DNA of 64,000 bases. It comes from Macrostomum hystrix. Taxonomy: Eukaryota; Platyhelminthes; Macrostomidae. This document shows, in pieces, positions 56,301 through 64,000 of this stretch. The position numbers and the translations under genes are program-made. The stretch is taken from NCBI GenBank assembly GCA_950097015.1, contig CATNEN010000012.1, forward strand, positions 1,357,501 through 1,421,500. Reading direction: 5' to 3'. The number at the start of each line of letters is the position of its first letter. The first letter of the stretch is position 1. The notes below the pieces were generated by a model. The model was not told the DNA's origin, made no database searches, and saw nothing but the letters and a program-made list of their open reading frames with translations.

Positions 56301-59300
56301 CTCCACTGTCTACTCTCTCCACTGTCTACTCTCTCCACTGTCTACTCTCTCGCCAGGAGCTCAGGGCCAATCATGACGGTGAGCGGATCGATCTTTCGTC
56401 TCGGCTGCGCCTGCCCCGGCAACAAGGGCACCTCACGGCTGGACTCAACTGACTCCTGGTCCTACCCTGTGTGCTCAACCAGGCTGCGTGAGTCACATGC
56501 CAGCCGTCATGTTCCATCCAATCCAAACCCTATCATGTACTTTCCTATCCTATCCTATCCCATCCTATCCTATTCTATCCTATCCTATCCTATCCCATCC
56601 TATCCTATTCTATCCTATCCTATCCTATCCTATCCCATCCTATCCTATCCCATCCTATCCCATCCCATCCTATCCTATCCTATCCTATCCTATTCTATCC
56701 TATCCTATCCCATCCCATCCCATCCTATCCTATCCCATCCTATCCCATCCCATCCTATCCTATCCCATCCTATCCTATTCTATCCTATCCCATCCCATCC
56801 CATCCCATCCCATCCCATCCCATCCCATCCTATCCTATCCTATCCTATCCTATCCCATCCCATCCTATCCTATCCCATCCCATCCTATCCTATCCTATCC
56901 TATCCTATCCTATCCCATCCTATCCCATCCCATCCTATACTATCCTATCCTATCCCATCCTATCCTATCCTATCCTATCCCATCCTATCCCATCCCATCC
57001 TATCCTATCCCATCCTATCCTATTCTATCCTATCCCATCCCATCCCATCCCATCCCATCCCATCCCATCCCATCCTATCCTATCCTATCCTATCCTATCC
57101 CATCCCATCCTATCCTATCCCATCCCATCCTATCCTATCCTATCCTATCCTATCCTATCCCATCCTATCCCATCCCATCCTATACTATCCTATCCTATCC
57201 CATCCTATCCTATCCTATCCTATCCCATCCTATCCCATCCCATCCTATCCTATCCTATCCTATCCCATCCCATCCTATCCCATCCTATCCTATTCCATCC
57301 CATCCTATCCTATCCTATCCTATCCCATCCCATCCTATCCTATCCTATCCCATTCCATCATATCCTATCCTATCCTATCCCATCCCATCCTATCCTATCC
57401 TATCCCATCCCATCCCATCCTATCCCATCCCATCCCATCCTATCCTATCCTATCCCATCCTATCCTATCGCATCTAACCCTATCCCATCCCATCCTATCC
57501 CATCCTATCCCATCCTACTATAAGATTAAGTTTGTCGAATAATACATTTCTCAAGGCGACATCGGCGACCCGTGCGACGACAAGAAGCTGCTCTGCCGCA
57601 GCAAGCGGGCGGTCTGCGGGAAGCCCCGCGACGTTGAGACAGACATCAAAAAGTGCCTCTGTCCGGACCGATATGTGCCAGTGTATCAGCAGTGGCTGCA
57701 CTACTATGAGTGCTGTGAGTGGGTCTGGGCAGCAAATAAGTTGGATTCTGTGTGAAATGTGATGGATAGTCTGTGAAATGTGATGGATAGTCTGTGAAAT
57801 GTGATGGATAGTCTGTGAAATGTGATGGATAGTCTGTGAAATGTGATGTATTCTGTGTGAAATGTGATGGATAGTCTGTGAAATGTGATGGATTCTGTGT
57901 GAAATGTGATGGATAGTCTGTGAAATGTGACGGATTCTGTGTGAAATGTGATGGATAGTCTGTGAAATGTGATGGATTCTGTGTGAAATGTGATGGATAG
58001 TCTGTGAAATTTGATGTATTCTGTGTGAAATGTAATGGATAGTATGGTAAATTTGAGGGACAGCGCCAGAAATGTGTTGGATAGTGTGAGAAATGTGATG
58101 GATCTGAAAATGTGTTTGACAGGGTCTAAGACGTGATTTAAACAAAATCTATCGGAAGACTGCCCACTGATTTCAGAGGGTATTTCAACTGAGTACTTTT
58201 CAATAACGCTCATTCATTTCCCCTTGTTAGCGCATATTAAAGAGGATTTTAAAAAGACAAGCAAATTTTAATAGACTCCACTCAAGACGGGCACTTGATT
58301 CAGGAGACTGCTAGCGGGATGAAGTGCTGGACTACCAAATCCCACACCCACCACTAGTGTGTTTTCACTCCTTTTCCGATTCATTAATTATTCATGAGTC
58401 GGGTGGGTGGGTTTGACGCAGCCCAGCAATTGATTCCTGTCAGTCAGCTGAGAAAGTGGAGCAAGAAGAAGCTGATGGAATGTCGAATGTTAATTGGTAG
58501 AAATTGGAGGCTGAGTAACCGGCAGCGAACTGTTTCTTCATCAAATTTTGGGATCCAGGATTTCTCTCTTTCGAGTTGGCGTACGTTTAGCCAAGGCGTT
58601 TATTTTACTTGTTCACAATTTCTGAGAATGGTGTGAAGAGTATAGTTGTGTCTGCTTCAATTCGGGAGCTGTTGCTTTGAGATTCATGCGTATATTTTAT
58701 CCCTAAGAGGTGGGATTGATAGAGAGTTGGGATTGATAGAGAGTTGGGATTGATAGAGAGGTGGGATTGATAGAGAGTTGGGATTGATAGAGAGGTGGGA
58801 TTGATAGAGAGGTGGGATTTATTGAGAGGTGGGATTTCCAGAGAGGTGGGATTTCCAGAGAGGTGGGATTTCCTGAGAGGTGGGATTTCCAGAGAGGTGG
58901 GATTTCCAGAGAGGTGGGATTTCCTAAGTGGTGGGATTTCTAGAGAGGTGGGATTTCTAGAGAGGTGGGATTTATAGAGAGGTGGGATTTCTAGAGAGGT
59001 GGGATTTCTAGAGAGGTGGGATTTATAGAGAGGTTGGATTTATTGAGAGGTGTGATTTACAGAGAGGTGGGACTTCCTGAGCTGTGGGATTTCTAGAGAG
59101 GTGGGATTTCTAGAGAGGTGGGATTTCTAAAGAGGTGAGATTTACTAAGAGGTGGGATTTATTGAGAGGTGGGATTTCCAGAGAGGTGGGATTTACTAAG
59201 AGGTGGGATTTATTGAGAGGTGGGATTTCCAGAGAGGTGGGATTTACTAAGAGGTGGGATTTATTGAGACGCGGGATTTACTAAGAGGTGGGATTTACTA

Positions 59301-62300
59301 AGAGGTGGGATTTATTGAGAGGTGGGATTTCCAGAGAGGTGGGATTTCCAGAGAGGTGGGATTTCCTGAGAGGTGGGATTTCCAGAGAGGTGGGATTTCC
59401 AGAGAGGTGGGATTTCCTAAGTGGTGGGATTTATAGAGAGGTGGGATTTCTAGAGAGGTGGGATTTCTAGAGAGGTGGGATTTATAGAGAGGTTGGATTT
59501 ATTGAGAGGTGTGATTTACAGAGAGGTGGGACTTCCTGAGCTGTGGGATTTCTAGAGAGGTGGGATTTCTAGAGAGGTGGGATTTCTAAAGAGGTGAGAT
59601 TTACTAAGAGGTGGGATTTATTGAGTGGTGGGATTTATTGAGACGCGGGATTTACTAAGAGGTGGGATTTATTGAGAGGTGGGATTTCCTGAGTGGTGGG
59701 ATGTCTAGAGAGGTGGGATTTATCGAGAGGTGGGATTTATTCAAAGGTGGGATTTACTGAGAGGTGGGATTTCCAGAGAGGTGGGATTTTCTGAGTGGTG
59801 GGATTTACTGACAGGTGGGATTTCCAGAGAGGTGGGATTTCCTGAGTGGTGGGATTTACTGAGAGGTGGGATTTCCTGAGTGGTGGGATTTCCAGAGAGG
59901 TGGGATTTACTAAGAGGTGTGATTTCCTGAGTGGTGGGATTTCTTGAGAGGTGGGATTTAAAGAGAGGTGGGATTTATTGAGAGGTGGGATTACCTGAGT
60001 GGTGGGATTTCTTGAGAGGTGGGATTTCTAGAGAGGTGGGATTTAAAGAGAGGTCGGATTTATTGAGAGGTGGGATTTCCTGAGAGGTGGGATTTACTGA
60101 TAGGTGGGATTTCCAGAGAGGTGGGATTTATTCAAAGGTGGGATTTACTGATAGGTGGGATTTCTAGAGAGGTGGGATTTATGGAGAGGTGGGATTTCGA
60201 AAGAGGTGGGATTTACTGAGAGGTGGGATTTACTGAGAGGTGGGATTTCCAAAGAGGTGGGATTTCCAGAGAGGTGGGATTTACTGAGAGGTGGGATTTC
60301 CAGAGAGGTGGGATTTACTGAGAGGTGGGATTTCCAGAGAGGTGGGATTTCCAGAGAGGTGGGATTTCCAGAGAGGTGGGATTTCCAGAGAGGTGGGATT
60401 TACTGAGAGGTGGGATTTCCAGAGAGGTGGGATTTATCGAGAGGTGGGATTTCCAGAGAGGTGGGATTTCCAGAGAGGTGGGATTTATCGAGAGGTGGGA
60501 TTTATTTAAAGGTGGAATTTACTGAGTGGTGGGATTTACTGAGAGGTGGGATTTATCGAGAGGTGGGATTTATTTAAAGGTGGAATTTACTGAGTGGTGG
60601 GATTTACTGAGAGGTGGGATTTCCAGAGAGGTGGGATTTCCAGAGAGTTGGGATCGAGGAACATTTTGATTTATAAAAATATTTGGACTTGGATTTTTAA
60701 TAAAAGTGATCTGAACTAGCTTGACTAGCCTGGATGAACTTAATCGTTGTGACACGATACACAACTCATGCATCCGTTTTCACCCGGTTCTTGCAGTCAA
60801 AACCCTGGACACGGACTCGGAGCCCTGCCGAGACTGCCACGCCGCCAAGCCGTACGGACAGTGCTACGCGGCTAACAACGGCTCGGAGACCGGCTGCCTC
60901 TGTCCCAAACGAATGTCAACACCGATTGTTGAGGGGGCCTTGATCAAGCCCTACTGCTCCAAGCATCACGGTGAGTCACAGTCTCGACTGTGCTCAATTG
61001 GGTTGGATTTGAGATCGGGTAGGATTTGAGATCGGGTAGGATATGAGATCGGGTAGGATTTGAGATCGGGTAGGATTTGAGATCGGGTAGGATTTGAGAT
61101 CGGGTAGGATTTGAGATCGGGTAGGATATGAGATCGGGTAGGATTTGAGATCGGGTAGGATTTGAGATCGGGTAGGATATGAGATCGGGTAGGATTTCAG
61201 ATCGGGTAGGATTCCAGATCAGGTAGAATTTGAGATTGGGTAGGATTTGAGATCGGGTAGGATTGGAGATCGGGTAGGGTTTGTGATCAGGTAGGATTTG
61301 AAGCTATCGGGTATAATATCCGATTGAATTTCAAACTGAAGGATTTGAAATAAGAAAGGGCTTAAAATTAGCTAATAAATATTTGTTCAGAATGGGACAA
61401 AGGTGGTGAAATTCTGGAATGAACTCTTAACAGTAAGTAGGTTCGAAGCATCAGTCAGTTCTCCCTTCAGGTGGGAACTGAGGCATTTCCACAGCCACTG
61501 AAGTCTCATGGGTGATTAACTGGCCCCCCAATAGCAAGGATCGGCACTTTTTCACATAATCTTTCTCCCGTGCGTGGCAACAAAAGCAAGAATGTTTTTG
61601 GGGGGTATCGGGCCTGGTGAATTTCTGGCCTACCTGCACTGATCTGACCCGGCTCTCCGCCTAGACAGGTCCCCCCTGAGATAGCCATCTCTCGTATCCA
61701 AAACCGACTTCCTGCCAATTTAGTTTTCCTAATTTCTTTCACCGCTTTGGCTTGGCAAGAAATTTTTTGTCTTCTGGCGGTCTAAAAATTACTGACAGAT
61801 TTTTTGCAGTTGTAGCTGGAAATTTGGTTTTACAAAATGCATTTGCAATTATTAAAAGTTTCATCGAGCTGATGAATTCAGCATAACGCATGTGTCTGCA
61901 AGATGTTTGTTCGACTGTCGAAGTTCGTGTATCTATTTGTCTTCTAGTCTCGAATTTTGCAAACGTAAAAATAGCTATAGTATAAACGAGCTTTGCGCTG
62001 GAATAAAGTCACAAAAGGCGCCAGGTAACTGTACAGAATAAGCCCTATCGTCTTGAAGCCATTACACATTAAAGCACACATCAGAAGAAACTCACAAACT
62101 CAGCCAACAACCGACAACTTGAAACAACAACTCACAGCCGCAGCTCACAACTCCCAACTCCAACTCACGACTCACAACTCAAACTCACAACTCACAACCC
62201 ACAACTCACAACCCACAACTCACAACTCACAACTCACAACCCACAACTCACAACTCACAACTCACAACTCACAACTCACAACTCACAACCCACAACTCAC

Positions 62301-63483
62301 AGCTCAAAACCGCAATTTCCCCACGCCAGTGACCGTGAGCTGTCACACCAACCGGATGGTGGTGAAATTCGATCCGAATTACGACGGCGCTCCGTACGAC
62401 CAGCTGAAGGATCGTCTCACAAAGAGCCTGTCAGTGGCTTACATAGAGAGCTATTATCACGACAGCGTTGGCGCACTGGCCGACAACCAGGAGGTCTGCC
62501 TGCTGGAGCCCACCCCTGATGGCGTGTACACTGCGACCCTCGAGCCCGACTCGGACACCGCGTGCGGACGGCGGACGGTTAAAAGGACCAGCTACATGGT
62601 GCGGATGGTTAAGCGACTGGTTAAGCGGGTAGCTGAGCGGGCGGGTGGTTAAGCGGGTGGTTAAGCGGGTGGTTAAGCGGGTGGTTAAGCGGGTGGTTAA
62701 GCGGGTGGTTAAGCGGGTGGTTAAGCGGGTGGTTAGGTGCGTGGTTAAGCGCGTGGTTGAGCGGGTAGCTGAGCGAGTAGCTGAGCGGGTGGTTGAGTGG
62801 GTGGTTGAGCGGGTGGTTAAGCGGGTAGCTGAGCGGATGGTTAAGCGGGTAGCTGAGCGGGTGGTTAAGCGGGTAGCTGAGCGGATGGTTAAGCGGGTAG
62901 CTGAGCGGATGGTTAAGCGGGTAGCTGAGCGGATGGTTGAGCGGGTGATTGAGCGTGTGGTTGAGCGGGTGGTTGAGCGAGTAGCTGAGCGGGTTGTTAA
63001 GCAGGTGTTTGAGAGGCTGATTGAGCGGGTCTGTTTGAGCTTTCTGAGTTTCGCAGCAAAAACCCAAACCTTTTCTGACAGCCCAACGACCAGATGCTGG
63101 AGGCGACCCTGAAGGTCATGTGGATTCGCAACTTCAACACCTATCCGGACATCATCGTGAGCATCACCTGTCGGGTGCCAGAAGGTGGCAGGCCAGGCGC
63201 CCCAGTCGGCGGGGATTCCTCAGCAGGCTTCCCGGTCCGCCTGCACACGGGGTGAGTGCGTGAAGGCAGTTGTCCCTCTTGGATGTGAGTATTCGCTGTC
63301 AATCAACTCGAATCCTGCCGCTCCGAATTTCCAGGAAATCAGAAGAAGGCCAGTCTCTGGCGCGCGACTCTGTATCCGGATTGTCGCTTGAGCTGCGGGT
63401 GCTGAACCGGTGGAATCGGATGATTCGCGAGACAGACGAGGACGAGATCATCAAACTGGACATCCTGCTACACGACAGGATGG
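39982..63483 (+). CDS. Secreted or membrane protein with five EGF-like modules and a ZP domain, 3' end outside window
   Basis: Exons that join in frame: 39982-40051, 45712-45966, 52416-52550, 53666-53756, 56357-56487, 57556-57714, 60797-60970, 62330-62598, 63082-63251, 63335-63483, about 534 aa so far. Exon 1 is a signal peptide (MSSSVVTSLMAGCLLVCVVP). Each following module has six cysteines in the order C..C..C..CxC..C, as in EGF-like domains; the third is split over two exons. The next two exons form a ZP-N domain with four cysteines (VTVSC, NQEVC, DTACG, SITCRV), and the last begins ZP-C (LSLELRVLNRWNR). ZP proteins polymerise outside the cell or at the membrane. Exon 45712 may instead start at the ATG at 45660, which also encodes a signal-like MDLLRPLLVYLCVSVCSA. 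The donor after 62598 (GTGCGG) or 62607 (GTTAAG) is unsure. The last donor is GC. Every large intron has its own minisatellite. Confidence 0.8.
40640..41070. repeat. Pyrimidine-rich tandem repeat, about 15-16 bp
   Basis: Units such as TCTCATCTCACCCCTG and TCTCCTCTCACCCG in the first intron of the ZP gene; highly variable. Confidence 0.85.
41071..42411. other. Intron sequence of the ZP gene, nothing recognised
   Basis: Contains a short CCG microsatellite near 41621 and overlapping open frames without family features. Confidence 0.4.
42412..42815. repeat. Minisatellite, 51-bp unit, about 8 copies
   Basis: Unit GACTACCTGTAATATCTGCA, AATCGTCTCAGTCCCTCTTA, TCTATCTAATT, in the first ZP-gene intron. 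Confidence 0.93.
43260..43870. repeat. Short tandem repeat, about 15-18 bp
   Basis: Units such as CATATCCCAAAAGATCCT with many variants. Confidence 0.9.
43871..45659. other. Intron sequence with GTGTGTGC and CAG microsatellites
   Basis: A TGTGTGCG-type tract at 44140-44212 and a run of about ten CAG at 44308-44341. A CAGTCCATGGACTGAG fragment at 44698 recalls the SINE tail. No exon recognised. Confidence 0.5.
46005..46425. repeat. Minisatellite, 20-bp unit, about 21 copies
   Basis: Unit CCAGTGTCCTGAGTACTCTT; begins about 40 bases after the donor at 45967. Confidence 0.95.
46428..47045. repeat. Minisatellite, 30-bp unit, about 20 copies
   Basis: Unit CACTCCAAATCTCCTAGGCA plus CTCATCCAGT. 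It directly abuts the 20-bp array; the two share the words CTCC and CACTC at the join (AAGCATTCTCCTAGTCGTCA). Confidence 0.95.
47046..48179. other. Intron sequence of the ZP gene, nothing recognised
   Basis: No exon with an appropriate cysteine pattern was found. Confidence 0.4.
48180..49030. repeat. Minisatellite, 20-bp unit with diverged edges
   Basis: Core unit CTCCCAAAATCCCCTAAAAG, homogeneous at 48480-48880 and increasingly diverged outward, as expected when exchange acts mainly on the centre. Confidence 0.93.
49031..49977. other. Intron sequence of the ZP gene, nothing recognised
   Basis: No exon identified. Confidence 0.4.
49978..50670. repeat. Minisatellite, 23-bp unit, about 30 copies
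   Basis: Unit CTGACACCCTGAACATCATT plus AAA, or with CCTTCAA at the end; the two endings are mixed. Confidence 0.93.
50671..51414. other. Intron sequence of the ZP gene, nothing recognised
   Basis: No exon identified. Confidence 0.4.
51415..52370. repeat. Degenerate 16-bp tandem repeat
   Basis: Units such as CCAAGTCTCGCCTTAA. Blocks of several units recur (the run through GCCGTACCCAATTCTTGCCT appears repeatedly), so longer duplications are superimposed. It ends about 45 bases before the acceptor at 52415 and supplies a pyrimidine-rich approach. Confidence 0.9.
52585..53640. repeat. Minisatellite, 22-bp unit with a 12-bp palindrome, about 48 copies
   Basis: Unit GAGTCTGTAACTACAGTATA plus TT; the variant with CTGTAATTACAG is a perfect palindrome. 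The whole intron after exon 52416-52550 is filled. Confidence 0.95.
53800..54805. repeat. Minisatellite, 22-bp unit related to the preceding one, about 46 copies
   Basis: Unit CTGTAACTAGAGTACAGCAA plus GT. Aligned with CTGTAACTACAGTATATTGA plus GT of the preceding intron, about 16 of 22 positions agree. Confidence 0.93.
54806..55697. other. Intron sequence of the ZP gene, nothing recognised
   Basis: No exon identified. Confidence 0.4.
55698..56350. repeat. Minisatellite, 16-bp unit, about 40 copies
   Basis: Unit TCTCCACTGTCTACTC. The array runs right up to the acceptor at 56356 and forms its pyrimidine tract. The 264- and 620-codon frames through it are artefacts, though the first also covers the real exon 56357-56487 in a wrong frame. 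Confidence 0.95.
56540..57515. repeat. Pentanucleotide satellite (TATCC/CATCC), with 245-bp higher-order repeat
   Basis: Nearly 1 kb of 5-bp units in the intron between exons 56357 and 57556. Rare variants TATTC (56776, 57021) and TATAC (56936, 57181) recur at exactly 245 bp, or 49 units. Confidence 0.95.
57735..58120. repeat. Minisatellite, 21-bp unit
   Basis: Unit TGTGATGGATAGTCTGTGAA plus A, alternating with a GATTCTGTGTGAAA form; begins about 20 bases after the donor at 57715. Confidence 0.93.
58121..58707. other. Intron sequence of the ZP gene, nothing recognised
   Basis: No exon identified. Confidence 0.4.
58708..60650. repeat. Large minisatellite, 17-bp unit, over 110 copies
   Basis: Unit GAGAGGTGGGATTTCCA with many endings (TTATT, TCTAGA, TACTGA). 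A block around TTGGATTTATTGAGAGGTGT (about 59033 and 59493) recurs at about 460 bp, showing higher-order duplication. Confidence 0.95.
61005..61310. repeat. Minisatellite, 17-bp unit
   Basis: Unit GAGATCGGGTAGGATTT, about 18 copies, starting about 35 bases after the donor at 60971. Some units read GATATGA. Confidence 0.95.
61311..62149. other. Intron sequence of the ZP gene, nothing recognised
   Basis: No exon identified. Confidence 0.4.
62150..62305. repeat. ACAACTCA short tandem repeat
   Basis: About 8-bp units (CACAACTC with CACAACCC) run almost to the acceptor of the ZP-N exon at 62330. Confidence 0.9.
62615..63020. repeat. 12-bp tandem repeat of donor-like units
   Basis: Units GGTTAAGCGGGT and GTAGCTGAGCGG. 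They repeat the end of the preceding exon region and contain GTTAAG, a possible 5' splice site, many times. Confidence 0.93.
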
Positions 63484-64000
63484 GCAAGTGGCTTTGCTTG
63501 CTTCTTCGTTTACATTGTATTCGCCACCTCGCCTTCGCCCCTCGCCTTCGCCGCCTCGCCTTCGCCGTCTCGCCTTCGTTGTCTCGCCGACGATCTCTCG
63601 CATTCGCCATTCGGTGTCTTGCCTTCGCCATCTCGCCTCGCCGCCTGGCCTTTCGTCCGCTGCACATTTAAATTTTCTGCACCAAACTTCGTTCTCAATA
63701 CACACGTTCTCATTGATCCTCAATGAAACTCAACGGCAATTAAAAATTGAGGTAGCCGGAAGCTGGCCAGATATATCCGGAGTTCGCGTCTCATTAGGTG
63801 CAGAATAATAACTTCCAGTGGACTGTGGACTGAGGCTAGTGTCCGGTTTCTGGTTGAATGAGCACCTGCTTGCATTTATACCCTTATTTTTATCCCCATG
63901 AGATCTCAGCAAGTCAGCTAAGGTAAAATTGTCCCCTTCCGAGGGCCTGAGCCAAACGTGTTTCCCGTCGAATTATATATAATTATGAAGAATTTTTTGC
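63484..64000. other. End of window: intron of the ZP gene with a CGCCTTCGC repeat
   Basis: A CGCCTCGCCTTCGC-type repeat covers about 63515-63655. A possible acceptor at 63817-63818 would continue in phase for 26 codons (DCGLRLVSGFWLNEHLLAFI and following) to a TGA at 63899-63901. This would cut ZP-C short, so it is not included in the model. Confidence 0.45.

Noticed and set aside
55680-57542. 620-codon frame over the 16-bp and pentanucleotide arrays
   Set aside because: It crosses the real exon 56357-56487 in a frame that lacks the cysteine pattern; the rest is simple repeat.
62645-63112. VVKRVVKR-type basic protein
   Set aside because: Lies in the 12-bp array within an intron; kept only as a possible read-through of the ZP exon.

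Overview
This is eukaryotic nuclear DNA from an animal, most likely an invertebrate. It holds spliced genes with GT-AG introns for animal-type proteins (LAMMER kinase, Rab3, Rab39, NRDP1-like and DZIP3-like RING ligases, an EGF-like/ZP-domain protein), tRNA-derived SINEs, a piggyBac-like MITE and an extreme load of tandem repeats. A flatworm such as Macrostomum, or another repeat-rich lophotrochozoan, would fit, but that is a guess from genome style. All gene models were assembled by hand from splice sites, reading phase and family similarity; nothing was searched.

Layout. 2-1047 (+) is the 3' part of a CLK/Doa LAMMER kinase. 6136-12834 (+) is a Rab3 gene whose third coding position is occupied by three tandem alternative exons (3a, 3b, 3c). 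16987-18867 (+) is a coiled-coil plus RING-H2 ligase of the DZIP3/TTC3 type. 21005-21694 (+) is a single-exon Rab39-like GTPase with unusual catalytic residues. 29176-23597 (-) is a five-exon gene that joins C2H2 fingers, a tyrosine-recombinase domain with its catalytic residues kept, and a C-terminal PWWP domain. 29480-34030 holds two related composite satellites built on a 116-bp unit. 38262-37147 (-) is an NRDP1/RNF41-like RING protein that lacks the usual C-terminal domain. From 39982 (+) to beyond the window runs a secreted or membrane protein with a signal peptide, five six-cysteine EGF-like modules and a ZP domain.

Between and inside these genes lie about forty tandem arrays with periods of 3 to 116 bp. 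Almost every intron of any size has its own private array, and several are built from splice-site-like sequence. Most long open frames in the window are artefacts of these arrays. Four structures stand out: the Rab3 alternative-exon cassette, the recombinase-PWWP fusion, the phase 1-1 shuffled modules of the ZP gene, and the related 22-bp repeats shared by loci 30 kb apart.

The genes do not form a pathway. Rab3 and Rab39 are both vesicle-traffic GTPases and two RING ligases are present, but this looks like ordinary animal gene order rather than a functional cluster.
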